A stretch of 9,280 nucleotides of DNA from an uncultured Gemmatimonadota bacterium. Lineage in GTDB: Bacteria > Gemmatimonadota > Gemmatimonadetes > Gemmatimonadales > GWC2-71-9. The stretch is from positions 1 through 9,280 of the forward strand of contig CAJVYZ010000074.1 of assembly GCA_913009915.1 (NCBI GenBank). Reading direction: 5' to 3'. The notes beneath the pieces are model-generated. The model was not told the origin of the DNA, made no database searches, and worked only from the letters and a program-made list of their open reading frames with translations. Below are positions 1 through 7,340 of this stretch, in pieces. A program made the position numbers and the translations under genes. The number at the start of each line of letters is the position of its first letter. Position 1 is the stretch's first letter.

Positions 1-51
1 GGTGCGAGACACGTGACGGTCTAGGTGGTACGCGGCCTATGTAGTGCTGGT
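1..51. other. Unassigned, probably non-genomic contig end
   Basis: This stretch lies outside the Read-2 adapter remnant, on the contig-end side. It has no recognisable gene content. Positions 15-29 (GACGGTCTAGGTGGT) share about 10 of 15 bases with the end of the Illumina P7 oligonucleotide, which would be the expected neighbour of a Read-2 adapter. The match is too weak to assign. The simplest reading is low-quality basecalls or degraded adapter and index sequence. It should not be treated as genome of the organism. Confidence 0.55.
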
Positions 52-81
52 TGGAGTTCAGACGTTGTGCTCTTCCGATCT
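52..81 (+). other. Illumina TruSeq Read-2 adapter remnant (contamination)
   Basis: Positions 52-81 match the 3' part of the TruSeq Read-2 adapter (TGGAGTTCAGACG, then GTGCTCTTCCGATCT) with one extra T near position 65-66. Further left the match decays (GTGCTGG at 44-50 in place of GTGACTGG). The single-base error and decay fit low-quality read ends that were not trimmed before assembly. It is an artefact with no biological role. Confidence 0.95.
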
Positions 82-108
82 TCTTTGTTATTCATTTTTT
101 TTTTTTTT
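82..108 (+). other. Low-complexity filler with 14-T run between two adapters
   Basis: Thirteen AT-rich bases (82-94) are followed by 14 consecutive T (95-108), ending exactly where the P5 adapter begins. On the complementary strand this reads genome, then reverse-complement adapter, then poly-A, then noise. That is the usual pattern when an Illumina read runs past the end of a short insert and its adapter. It is not a terminator or a promoter element. Confidence 0.9.
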
Positions 109-166
109 AATGATACGGCGACCACCGAGATCTACACTCTTTCCCTACACGACGCTCTTCCGATCT
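109..166 (+). other. Illumina P5/Read-1 universal adapter (contamination)
   Basis: Positions 109-166 match the full 58-base Illumina universal adapter without a mismatch, from AATGATACGGCGACCACC at the left to GACGCTCTTCCGATCT at the right. Translations of this oligonucleotide give peptides that recur in databases as contaminants: NDTATTEIYTLSLHDALPI and MIRRPPRSTLFPYTTLF on the plus strand, and EIGRASCRERV on the minus strand. All three appear here. Genomic sequence starts at 167. Confidence 0.99.
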
Positions 167-1254
167 CGTCGGCTGAGCGGGAAGGACGTGGCGTCGCGTT
201 CTCTCGGCCGTACAACTTCGTGCGCGAGATGGTGGTGGGCCGCTCTGCCGACTCGATGTTGCGTGCGCCCCAGGACCTGGCCGGGAGAACGGTGGTAGTG
301 CGCCAGAGCAGCTCGTACTGGCACACGCTCGAGGCGCTCAAGGCGGAGGGCGTTCCGTTGGAGCTGGTGGAGGCGCCGGAAGATCTGGAGACGGAAGAGA
401 TCATCGAACTGGTGGCCACCGGCGAGTACGACCTGACCGTGGCCGACAGCCACATTCTCGCCATCGAACTCACCTGGCGGGATGACGTACGGGGCCTCTT
501 CCCCGTGAGCGATTCCCTCCCTCACGCCTGGGCGGTGCGCCAAGAAGACTCGGCGCTGCTGGACTCCCTCAACGCCTTCTTCAGGCGCGAATACCGCGGA
601 TTGTTCTACAATATCACCCGCAAGAAATATTTCGGGAACGAGAACCGGGTGGCGTTCAGGGCCAGCGAGCGAACATCGCGCACCGGCATCGTGTCTCCGT
701 ACGACAGTCTCATCAAGCACTACGCCGATCAGTATGCATACGATTGGCGGCTCATTGCCGCCCAGATGTTCGAGGAGAGCCGCTTCAACACACATGCCGA
801 GTCGTTCGCCGGTGCCGTCGGGCTGATGCAGGTCCTCCCCCGGACGGCCAAGGGGTTCGGCGTGTCGCGCGCCGGCCTGATGATACCGGACAGTGGCACC
901 TATCTGGGCGTGCGCTATCTGAACCACGTTAGTGAGTACGTCAAGGAGGCCGCCACCCTAGAGGATCACCTGTGGTTCTCGCTGGCGGCCTACAACGCAG
1001 GCTTCGGGCACCTGCAGGATGCCCGCCGCCTCACCGAGAGTATGGGGAAGAACCCGAACGTCTGGTTTGGTGAAGTCGCAGATGTCATGCCGCTCCTGGC
1101 GCGCCGCAAGTACCACCGTGAGACCAAGTACGGGTACTGCCGCTGCACCGAGCCAGTGCGCTATGTCCGGCGTATCCGCGAGCGCCAACGAGCCTACCAG
1201 CGGGTGACCCGCCCCAGCGCCACCAGGGCCGATCCGGGGGTCGCCGGCGAATGA
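167..1254 (+). CDS. mltF: MltF-like membrane-bound lytic murein transglycosylase, 5' end missing
   Basis: This enzyme would cleave the MurNAc-GlcNAc bond of peptidoglycan in the periplasm, forming 1,6-anhydro-MurNAc ends. The 361 native codons contain the second part of a family-3 solute-binding domain (about 175-640, including SRPY and LAGRTVVVRQSSSY), then a transglycosylase SLT domain (about 700-1080). The SLT motifs are clear: the catalytic Glu of EESRF at 775-777, GAVGLMQVLPRTA after it, AAYNAG at 985-1002, and the C-terminal EPVRYVRRI. An SBP plus SLT order is the MltF architecture. E. coli MltF is about 518 residues, so roughly 150 residues (signal peptide and first half of the binding domain) are lost at the contig end. 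An open frame continues left to a GTG at 25, but it is adapter translation and must not be used as the N-terminus. The stop overlaps the next gene's start as ATGA, suggesting translational coupling. Confidence 0.88.
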
Positions 1255-4200
1255 CTCGGATCGGTTACCCCAGGCTGTTCCTTACGGTGGTCGGCGGGTT
1301 GCTGGTGGGTGGTATCCTCCCGGCGCCGGCACCGGCGCAGGAACGGCAGTCGTTCCGGCACGTATCGGTCGAACAGGGACTGTCGCACGGTGCCGTCCGG
1401 GACATCATGCAAGACCGGCAGGGGTTCATGTGGATCGCCACCGAAGACGGTCTCAACCGTTACGATGGCGTCAACCTCAAGGTATTCCGCTACGAATACG
1501 GCAACCCCAACTCGCTGTCGTCCTCGAACTTCGGCAAGCTGATCCAGGATCGCAGCGGCATCATGTGGTACGGCACGTGGGGTGGCGGACTCAATCGCTT
1601 CGATCCCATCACGGATACGTTCACCCATTTCCGCTTCGACCCGGCCGACTCGACGTCCATCAGTCAGGATCGCACTGAGGCGTTGTTCGAGGACCGGTTC
1701 GGGGACATCTGGGTGGGAACGCCGAATCGGGGGCTGAATCGATTTCACCGAGAGACCGAGCGATTCACCCGCTATCGTCACGACCCCGACGACCCCGGCA
1801 GTCTGGGTAGCGATGCCGTGAAGGCCATCATCGAGAGTGATGACGGACGCCTGTGGGTTGCGACCGACGCCGGGCTCGCCGTGCTCGACAGATCGACCGA
1901 AACGTTTGACCATTACCGGCACGACCCCCGCGACCGCACGACCCTCGCCTCCGATCTGATCCGTAGCTTGGCGCTGGACACCTCCGGAGCCCTCTGGGTC
2001 GGTACCCGGGGTGGGGGGCTGAATCTGTTCGACCCGGCCACCGGAAAGGCCCGCCGGTTCCGGCACGATCCCCGAGACCCCACCACCCTGTCCGACGACG
2101 AGATCGCCCACGTGTTTGTCGACTCCCGGGGAACGTTGTGGATCGGTACCTACGATGAAGGCGTGGACCGGTTCGACGCCGAGACGGAGTCCTTCCGCCA
2201 CTTCCAGCATGACATCCGGGATCTGACATCCTTGAGCAACGACCGCGTGGAAGTGATCTTCGAGGATCGCACCGGGGTGCTGTGGTTCGGCACCGTCGGC
2301 GGTGGCGTCGATCGCATCGATCTCAAGCCGCGCAAGTTCGTCAACTATTGGCACGACCCGCTCGCCCCGTGGACCCTGCCGCATCCGACGGTACGGTCGA
2401 TCGCCAACGCTGAGGCCGACTCGCTCTGGGTCGGTACCGACGGCGGCGGACTGTCGCTACTCGATGAGGACGGTCGTGTCGTCAGGACCTTCAATCCTGA
2501 ATTGGGGCCTGACGGTCGCCGGGGCGAGCGTGTCTGGGCCATCCTCCCCGCCGGGCCCGATAGCGTCTGGATCGGGACCTACGGGACGGGACTGGCGCTC
2601 ATGCACCGGCGTGGTGGCCGAACGCGGTTCCGCCATTTCGCCGCCCAGCCGGGAGTCGACGGAGCACTGCAGGATCCCGATGTGAAGGCGCTGGCGCGCG
2701 ATCGCCAGGGCACCCTCTGGGTCGGCACCACCAACGGGCTCTTTCGCGTCGATCGTGATGGGTCCGACGTCACCTTCGAGCGATTCAGTCACGACGCTAC
2801 CGACCCCAACACCCTGGCGGGCGACTACATCAATGCCCTGGAGGTCGACCGTGGCGGGTTCCTCTGGGTCGGTACCCTCCACGGACTAGACCGCCTCGAT
2901 CCCCAAACCGGCAAGATCCGGCATTTCCCCGCCGACCCGAGCCAGGACCAGGGGCTGAGCGCGCCCATCATCACCACTATTCTGGAGAGCTTGGCGTTTC
3001 CGGGCACCCTGTGGATCGGCACCGAAGGCGGCGGCCTCAACCGTCTCGATCCTGACCGCGGGGTGGTCGCGCACTATTCGGTCGGCGGTGATCTATCGAG
3101 CAACGCCATCAGCGCCATGGTCGAGGATCGCCACGGGGCGCTGTGGCTGAGTACCAGCCAAGGAGTGTCTCGCTTCGACCCCACCACGGAGTCGTTCACC
3201 CATTACAGTATTTCCGATGGTCTCGTGAGCCACAGCTTCATGCTTGGCGCCAGCGTCCGCCGGCCCGACGGCCGCATCTTCTTCGGCGGCATCAACGGGC
3301 TGGCGTCGTTGGTACCTGATTCGGTGCGGGCCAACCCGTACATTCCACCGGTCGTGCTGACGTCGTTCCGCGTGTTTACCGAGGAGATCAAGCTCGAGGG
3401 CCCTTTGCAGATGGCCGCCCGGGTGGACCTACCCTTCGACCGAAATTTTGTCGCTATCGATTTTGCAGCTCTCGACTATTCCACACCCGAGAAGAATCGG
3501 TACACCTATCGGCTGTTCGGCGTTGACCCCGAGTGGATCGACGCCGGCAACCGTACCTTTGCCAGCTACCCCGCGCTGCCGCCCGGGCGCTACACCTTCT
3601 GGGTCAGGGGGTCCAACAACGACGGCGTGTGGAATCACACGGGCGCCACCATCGAGATCGTCGTCCATCCCGCCTGGTGGGCAACCTGGTGGGTCCGGAC
3701 CATCGCCCTGTTGATGTTCGCGGTGACCGTGGTCCGGGTATTCCAGTACCGCACCAAGCGGATCCGCGAGCGTACCATGGAACTGGAGGCGATCAACGCG
3801 TCGCTCAGCGACCAGATGTTCAAGCGGAGGCGGGCCGAGGAACAGCGCGAACGGCTCATCCCCGAACTGGAAGCCCGCAACACCGAACTGGAGCGGTTTA
3901 CCTATACCGTGTCTCACGACCTCAAGAGCCCGCTGGTGACCATCACCGGATTCCTGGGGATCCTGGAACGGGACCTGGCGGACGACGATCCCGAGGGCGT
4001 GTCACGCGACGTCGATCAGATACGGACCGCCGCGGGGCGCATGCAGCAGCTGTTGGACGAGCTGCTCGACCTGTCGCGCGCTGGCCGTCTGGTCAATCCG
4101 CCCACGGCGGTCGATTTGGGTGAGGTGGTCGAGGATGCCGTCGCGCTCCTCGAGGGACAGGCCGCAGACAGGGGTGTCACCATCACCATCGACCGTGACA

Positions 4201-4622
4201 TGCCCGTCGTTTACGGTGACAGGGTAAGGCTACTGCAGGTGTTCCAGAACCTGGTTCAGAACGGCATCAAGTTCATGGGGAACCAGAACGACCCGAGGGT
4301 GGACATTGGTGCCAGGCAACAGGATCAGGAATGGGTCATCTCCGTCCGGGACAACGGGGCGGGGATCAATCCCGCGTATCACGAAAAGATCTTCGGGCTC
4401 TTCGATCAGCTCGAGCCCGATCAGGAAGGGACCGGCATCGGTCTCGCCCTCGTCCACCGCATCGTCGAGGTGCATGGTGGCCGGGTGTGGGTCGAATCCG
4501 ACGGGGAGGGAAACGGATCGCTGTTTTGCTTTACTCTTCCGCTCGGGCGCCCCACCTCCCCCGAGTGGCAGCTCCCTTCCGAAGAGACCGGGTCGCGCTC
4601 GGGATCGGCACGGTCGGGATGA
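1251..4622 (+). CDS. Membrane sensor histidine kinase with double seven-bladed propeller sensor and Y_Y_Y domain
   Basis: This 1123-residue protein should sense a periplasmic signal and autophosphorylate in the cytoplasm. A signal peptide ends near Ala29 (APA before QE). Residues about 35-690 hold 14 two-component-regulator propeller motifs of the form (L/I/M)W-x-(G/A/S)T-x-x-GL, from MWIATEDGL to the degenerate IFFGGINGL; this fits two seven-bladed propellers. A Y_Y_Y immunoglobulin-like domain follows (about 745-805), then WWATWW and a transmembrane helix (about 815-831), a charged coiled coil (about 832-880), HisKA with phospho-acceptor His889 in SHDLKSP, and a HATPase domain with N-box Asn1004, G1 Asp1034 (DNGAG), an F-box (IFGLFDQL) and a G2 box from Gly1060 (GTGIGL). 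The organisation resembles Bacteroidetes hybrid two-component systems, but there is no receiver or AraC domain, so a separate response regulator is required; none is in the window. The start is set by the ATGA overlap and the signal peptide. The ligand is unknown. Confidence 0.95.
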   Translation: MTRIGYPRLFLTVVGGLLVGGILPAPAPAQERQSFRHVSVEQGLSHGAVRDIMQDRQGFMWIATEDGLNRYDGVNLKVFRYEYGNPNSLSSSNFGKLIQDRSGIMWYGTWGGGLNRFDPITDTFTHFRFDPADSTSISQDRTEALFEDRFGDIWVGTPNRGLNRFHRETERFTRYRHDPDDPGSLGSDAVKAIIESDDGRLWVATDAGLAVLDRSTETFDHYRHDPRDRTTLASDLIRSLALDTSGALWVGTRGGGLNLFDPATGKARRFRHDPRDPTTLSDDEIAHVFVDSRGTLWIGTYDEGVDRFDAETESFRHFQHDIRDLTSLSNDRVEVIFEDRTGVLWFGTVGGGVDRIDLKPRKFVNYWHDPLAPWTLPHPTVRSIANAEADSLWVGTDGGGLSLLDEDGRVVRTFNPELGPDGRRGERVWAILPAGPDSVWIGTYGTGLALMHRRGGRTRFRHFAAQPGVDGALQDPDVKALARDRQGTLWVGTTNGLFRVDRDGSDVTFERFSHDATDPNTLAGDYINALEVDRGGFLWVGTLHGLDRLDPQTGKIRHFPADPSQDQGLSAPIITTILESLAFPGTLWIGTEGGGLNRLDPDRGVVAHYSVGGDLSSNAISAMVEDRHGALWLSTSQGVSRFDPTTESFTHYSISDGLVSHSFMLGASVRRPDGRIFFGGINGLASLVPDSVRANPYIPPVVLTSFRVFTEEIKLEGPLQMAARVDLPFDRNFVAIDFAALDYSTPEKNRYTYRLFGVDPEWIDAGNRTFASYPALPPGRYTFWVRGSNNDGVWNHTGATIEIVVHPAWWATWWVRTIALLMFAVTVVRVFQYRTKRIRERTMELEAINASLSDQMFKRRRAEEQRERLIPELEARNTELERFTYTVSHDLKSPLVTITGFLGILERDLADDDPEGVSRDVDQIRTAAGRMQQLLDELLDLSRAGRLVNPPTAVDLGEVVEDAVALLEGQAADRGVTITIDRDMPVVYGDRVRLLQVFQNLVQNGIKFMGNQNDPRVDIGARQQDQEWVISVRDNGAGINPAYHEKIFGLFDQLEPDQEGTGIGLALVHRIVEVHGGRVWVESDGEGNGSLFCFTLPLGRPTSPEWQLPSEETGSRSGSARSG

Positions 4623-4682
4623 TTTCACAACTCGGGTTGGTGCCGTCTTCGCCCGGGGCGGTACCGGCCACAGCCATACCAT

Positions 4683-4688
4683 AGGGAG
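4683..4688 (+). promoter_or_regulatory. Shine-Dalgarno site of the metalloprotease gene
   Basis: AGGGAG lies 7 bases before the ATG at 4696. Together with the signal peptide encoded right after that ATG, it decides the start. The same frame stays open back to 4306, but that part overlaps the kinase gene. Confidence 0.75.
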
Positions 4689-4695
4689 CGTCCGC

Positions 4696-7137
4696 ATGTC
4701 CCGCCCATCACTGTTACTCGGCCTCATGCTGATAGCCTTGGGAGCCGGTCCTGGCACGGCACACGGTCAGGATTCCATACCCTCGATTGCCGACAAGACC
4801 CGGGGAATGACCGCGCTCGACGGGTTCCTGCCGCTCTACTGGGACGCCGGCGCCGGGAAGGTGTGGCTCGAAGTCCCGGCCCTGGGAGCGGAACTGATTT
4901 ATGTCGTGTCCCTCACCACCGGCGTCGGGTCGAACGATATCGGCCTCGATCGCGGGCAGTTGGGTGGTGAACGCATCGTCCGATTCGAGCGGGTCGGCCC
5001 CCGGGTATTCCTGGTACAGCCCAACTATGCCTATCGGGCCGAGTCGGACAATGTGGACGAGCGGCTCGCCGTGGAGGAGGCGTTCGCCATCAGTACCTTG
5101 TGGGGCTTTTCTGTGGCCGCCGAAACCGACGGACGGGTGCTGATCGACGCCAGCGACTTCGTTCTGCGCGACGCACACGGGGTGAGCGGCGCGCTCGACC
5201 GGAGCGGGCAGGGACGTTTCGAACTCGACCGAGACCGGAGCGCCGTGTACCTCCCGCGAACCAATGCGTTTCCCCGGAACAGCGAAATCGAAGTGAGTCT
5301 CACCTTCACCGGGACCGAACCGGGTCGGGAGGTTCGCCGCGTGACGCCCACGGCGGAAGCGATCACCGTGCGGCAACGGCACTCGTTCATCGCCCTCCCC
5401 GAACCCGGCTACACGCCACGACGGAACGATCCCCGGGCGGGCTACTTCGGTGTGAGCTACCTCGACTACGCGGCACCCATTGGCCAGCCGATGAGGCACC
5501 GCCTCATCGCCCGGCACCGGCTCCACAAACAGGACCCCACGGCGGCCGTCAGCCCGGCGGTCGAGCCTATCGTATACTACCTCGACCGGGGGACGCCCGA
5601 GCCGGTACGCTCCGCCTTGCTCGACGGTGCCCGTTGGTGGAACGAGGCGTTCGAGGCCATCGGGTTTCGGGATGCCTTTCGGGTGGAGATGCTCCCCGAA
5701 GGGGCCGACCCGATGGACGTGCGGTACAACGTCATCCAGTGGGTCCATCGCTCAACGCGCGGATGGAGCTACGGGTCCTCCGTGTGGGATCCCCGTACCG
5801 GGGAGATCATCAAGGGACATGTGTCGCTTGGGTCGCTCCGCGTGCGCCAGGATTACCTGCTGGCGACGGGGTTGCTGTCGCCGTTCGCCAGCGGCGACGA
5901 AGCGGCACCCCAACTGACCGAAATGGCTCTCGCCCGGTTGCGCCAACTGGCGGCCCACGAAGTGGGGCACACGCTCGGCCTGGCCCACAACTTCCTGTCC
6001 TCGACCGTTGATCGTGCCTCCGTCATGGACTATCCCCACCCATTGGTGACCATTGCCCCTGACGGCACACTCGACCTGAGCAATGCCTACGACGTCGGGC
6101 TCGGAGCCTGGGACCTAGCCGCCATCGCCTACGGCTATCAGGACTTTCCCGACGATACCGACGAGGCGGCCGCCCTCCAGGCCGTGATCGACGGTGCCCG
6201 CCGCAACGGCCTGGAGTTCATCACCGATCAGGACGCCAGGCCCATGGGCGCGGCCCATCCCGGCGGCAATCTGTGGGACAACGGAACCGACGCCGCACAG
6301 GAACTCGAGCGGGTCATGGCAGTCCGCCGGCTGGCGCTCGACCGGTTCGGCGCCGCCGCCATTCGAACTGGCGCGCCGTGGGCCACGCTGGAAGAGGTTC
6401 TGGTTCCGCTCTACCTCCATCACCGGTTCCAGGTGGACGCCGCCGCCAAACTCCTCGGCGGGAGCCGCTACGTCTACTCCGTGAGGGGGGACGGCATGCC
6501 ACCGGTGACCGCCGTGCCGGCCGCCGAGCAGTGGCGGGCAGTGCGCGCGCTGCTGGCCACGATCACACCCGATGCGTTGGCACTCCCCGCGAGCGCCCTG
6601 GAGTCGATTCCGCCGAGACCCTACACCTACCCATCTCACCGCGAGTTGTTCCGGCGCTACACCGGCGTCACCTTCGATGTCATCGCTCCTGCTGCGGCAG
6701 CGTCACGCCACACCATGCGGGCGCTGCTACAACCGGAGCGCGCAGCCCGTGTCGTGGAACAGCACGCGGTCCACTCCTCGCTGCCGGGTTTCGGGGCCGT
6801 GCTGGATTCGATCCTGCGTCACTCGTTCCCCGCCCACCGGGCCGAGGACGGGTATCACGCCGCATTGGAGCGCGCCGTGGAACGGGTGGTAGCCGAAGAA
6901 TTGATGCGACTGAGTGCCGAGGCGGGCATGCCCCACGTGCGGGCGATCGTGGTGCAGAAACTCGAACTCCTCCAGGAACTGGCCAGCGAGCGCCGGGCCA
7001 CCAGAAACCCGGACGATCAAGCACACTTCGGCTTGCTGGAGGCGGATATCAGCCGCTACCTGAACCGCGAAGTCGAGGACGTGCCGGGCCCGGATGCACC
7101 GGCTTTGCCGCCGGGGAGTCCGATTGGGGGGCGGTGA
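4696..7137 (+). CDS. Secreted zinc-dependent metalloprotease, DUF5118/DUF5117/DUF4953-type metzincin-like
   Basis: This 813-residue protein is probably an exported zinc peptidase; its substrate is unknown. A signal peptide covers residues 1-24 (AHG before QD). Residues about 30-75 (IADKTRGMTALDGFLPLYWD) resemble DUF5118, and about 80-270 resemble DUF5117. The catalytic part starts near 285 (PIVYYLDRGTPEPVR). It contains the extended zinc motif HEVGHTLGLAH, with ligands His421, His425 and His431 and catalytic Glu422. A metzincin-like Met-turn follows at Met444 (SVMDYP). The C-terminal 350 residues match the conserved tail I associate with DUF4953-type proteins, including YLHHRFQVDAAAKLLGG. The length is normal for the family and the active site looks intact. 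The gene begins 73 bases after the kinase stop on the same strand with no obvious terminator between, so it may be co-transcribed, though its good ribosome site allows independent translation. Its stop codon lies inside the first unit of a tandem repeat. Confidence 0.93.
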   Translation: MSRPSLLLGLMLIALGAGPGTAHGQDSIPSIADKTRGMTALDGFLPLYWDAGAGKVWLEVPALGAELIYVVSLTTGVGSNDIGLDRGQLGGERIVRFERVGPRVFLVQPNYAYRAESDNVDERLAVEEAFAISTLWGFSVAAETDGRVLIDASDFVLRDAHGVSGALDRSGQGRFELDRDRSAVYLPRTNAFPRNSEIEVSLTFTGTEPGREVRRVTPTAEAITVRQRHSFIALPEPGYTPRRNDPRAGYFGVSYLDYAAPIGQPMRHRLIARHRLHKQDPTAAVSPAVEPIVYYLDRGTPEPVRSALLDGARWWNEAFEAIGFRDAFRVEMLPEGADPMDVRYNVIQWVHRSTRGWSYGSSVWDPRTGEIIKGHVSLGSLRVRQDYLLATGLLSPFASGDEAAPQLTEMALARLRQLAAHEVGHTLGLAHNFLSSTVDRASVMDYPHPLVTIAPDGTLDLSNAYDVGLGAWDLAAIAYGYQDFPDDTDEAAALQAVIDGARRNGLEFITDQDARPMGAAHPGGNLWDNGTDAAQELERVMAVRRLALDRFGAAAIRTGAPWATLEEVLVPLYLHHRFQVDAAAKLLGGSRYVYSVRGDGMPPVTAVPAAEQWRAVRALLATITPDALALPASALESIPPRPYTYPSHRELFRRYTGVTFDVIAPAAAASRHTMRALLQPERAARVVEQHAVHSSLPGFGAVLDSILRHSFPAHRAEDGYHAALERAVERVVAEELMRLSAEAGMPHVRAIVVQKLELLQELASERRATRNPDDQAHFGLLEADISRYLNREVEDVPGPDAPALPPGSPIGGR

Positions 7138-7213
7138 GGCGGTAGGGCGGTAAGGCGGTAAGGCGGTAGGGCGGTAAGGCGGTAGGGCGGTAACAGGCGG
7201 TAAGGGCGGTAAC
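7131..7213 (+). repeat. 8-bp tandem repeat GCGGTRRG, ten units, all containing stop codons
   Basis: Ten consecutive units follow the pattern GCGGT(GA/AG/AA)G. Seven exact 8-mers run from 7131 to 7186; the last three have small insertions or changes (7187-7196, 7197-7205, 7206-7213). The first unit carries the metalloprotease stop codon TGA (7135-7137). In every unit the three bases starting at T are TGA, TAG or TAA. Because 8 is not a multiple of 3, successive exact units place stops in different frames. On the minus strand the array is open and would encode LPPYRLTA-like repeats, which I regard as non-coding. The units are direct and have no spacers, so this is not CRISPR. Confidence 0.95.
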
Positions 7214-7262
7214 TGGTTGTCGCAAAGAGGGTTGACAGATCAGCGTGAGCGAGCACTTTTGT
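7214..7262. other. Spacer between the two tandem arrays, with a short hairpin
   Basis: These 49 bases are unique sequence. The only structure I see is a 5-bp inverted repeat with a TTTT loop at 7252-7265 (AGCAC, TTTT, GTGCT), which reaches into the first unit of the second array. It has no following U-tract in either direction, so it is at best a weak part of a bidirectional terminator for the convergent genes. Confidence 0.4.
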
Positions 7263-7340
7263 GCTGCCCCCGCTGCCCCCGCTGCCCCCGCTGCCCCCGC
7301 TGCCCCCGCTGCCGTCCCCGCTGCCGTCCCCGCTGCCCCC
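7263..7340. repeat. 9/12-bp tandem repeat GCTGCCCCC / GCTGCCGTCCCC, G-rich on the minus strand
   Basis: Five perfect 9-bp units (7263-7307) are followed by two 12-bp variants containing an extra GT (7308-7319, 7320-7331) and one more 9-bp unit (7332-7340). The minus strand reads runs of four or five G separated by CAGC or by ACGGCAGC, which is strong G-quadruplex potential. The array lies 7 bases beyond the stop codon of the TPR-like gene, so it would be in the 3' untranslated part of that operon's transcript. The period is a multiple of three, unlike the neighbouring array. Confidence 0.95.

Noticed and set aside
1..51. P7 adapter plus index at the extreme left
   Set aside because: Only about 10 of 15 bases match at 15-29 and the index spacing does not fit; left unassigned.
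82..108. T-run as a transcription terminator or AT-rich promoter
   Set aside because: It is bounded by two sequencing adapters and is explained by read-through past the insert end.
25..168. GTG at 25 as the true start of the transglycosylase gene
   Set aside because: The frame from 25 to 168 runs through Read-2 adapter, poly-T and P5 adapter, so it is not genomic coding sequence.
145..927. Minus-strand 260-codon open frame
   Set aside because: It is antisense to the transglycosylase, shows no domain and ends inside the adapter. GC-rich third positions commonly open such frames.
1194..2384. Minus-strand 396-codon open frame
   Set aside because: It is antisense to the kinase propeller repeats; its apparent internal repetition mirrors the repeats of the real gene.
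4306..4695. Longer N-terminus for the metalloprotease from GTG at 4306
   Set aside because: It overlaps the HATPase domain of the kinase, whereas the ATG at 4696 has a good ribosome site and a clear signal peptide.
4714..5748. Minus-strand 344-codon open frame
   Set aside because: It is antisense to the metalloprotease, with no recognisable motif or ribosome site.
7232..7260. Promoter with TTGACA at 7232-7237
   Set aside because: At 17-bp spacing the -10 position reads ACTTTT, a poor match, and it would drive only antisense transcription into the TPR-like gene.
7252..7265. Intrinsic terminator hairpin
   Set aside because: The stem has only 5 bp and no U-tract follows on either strand; noted only as a weak structure.
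7131..7340. CRISPR array
   Set aside because: The units are 8-12 bp, directly abutting, with no unique spacers and no cas genes.
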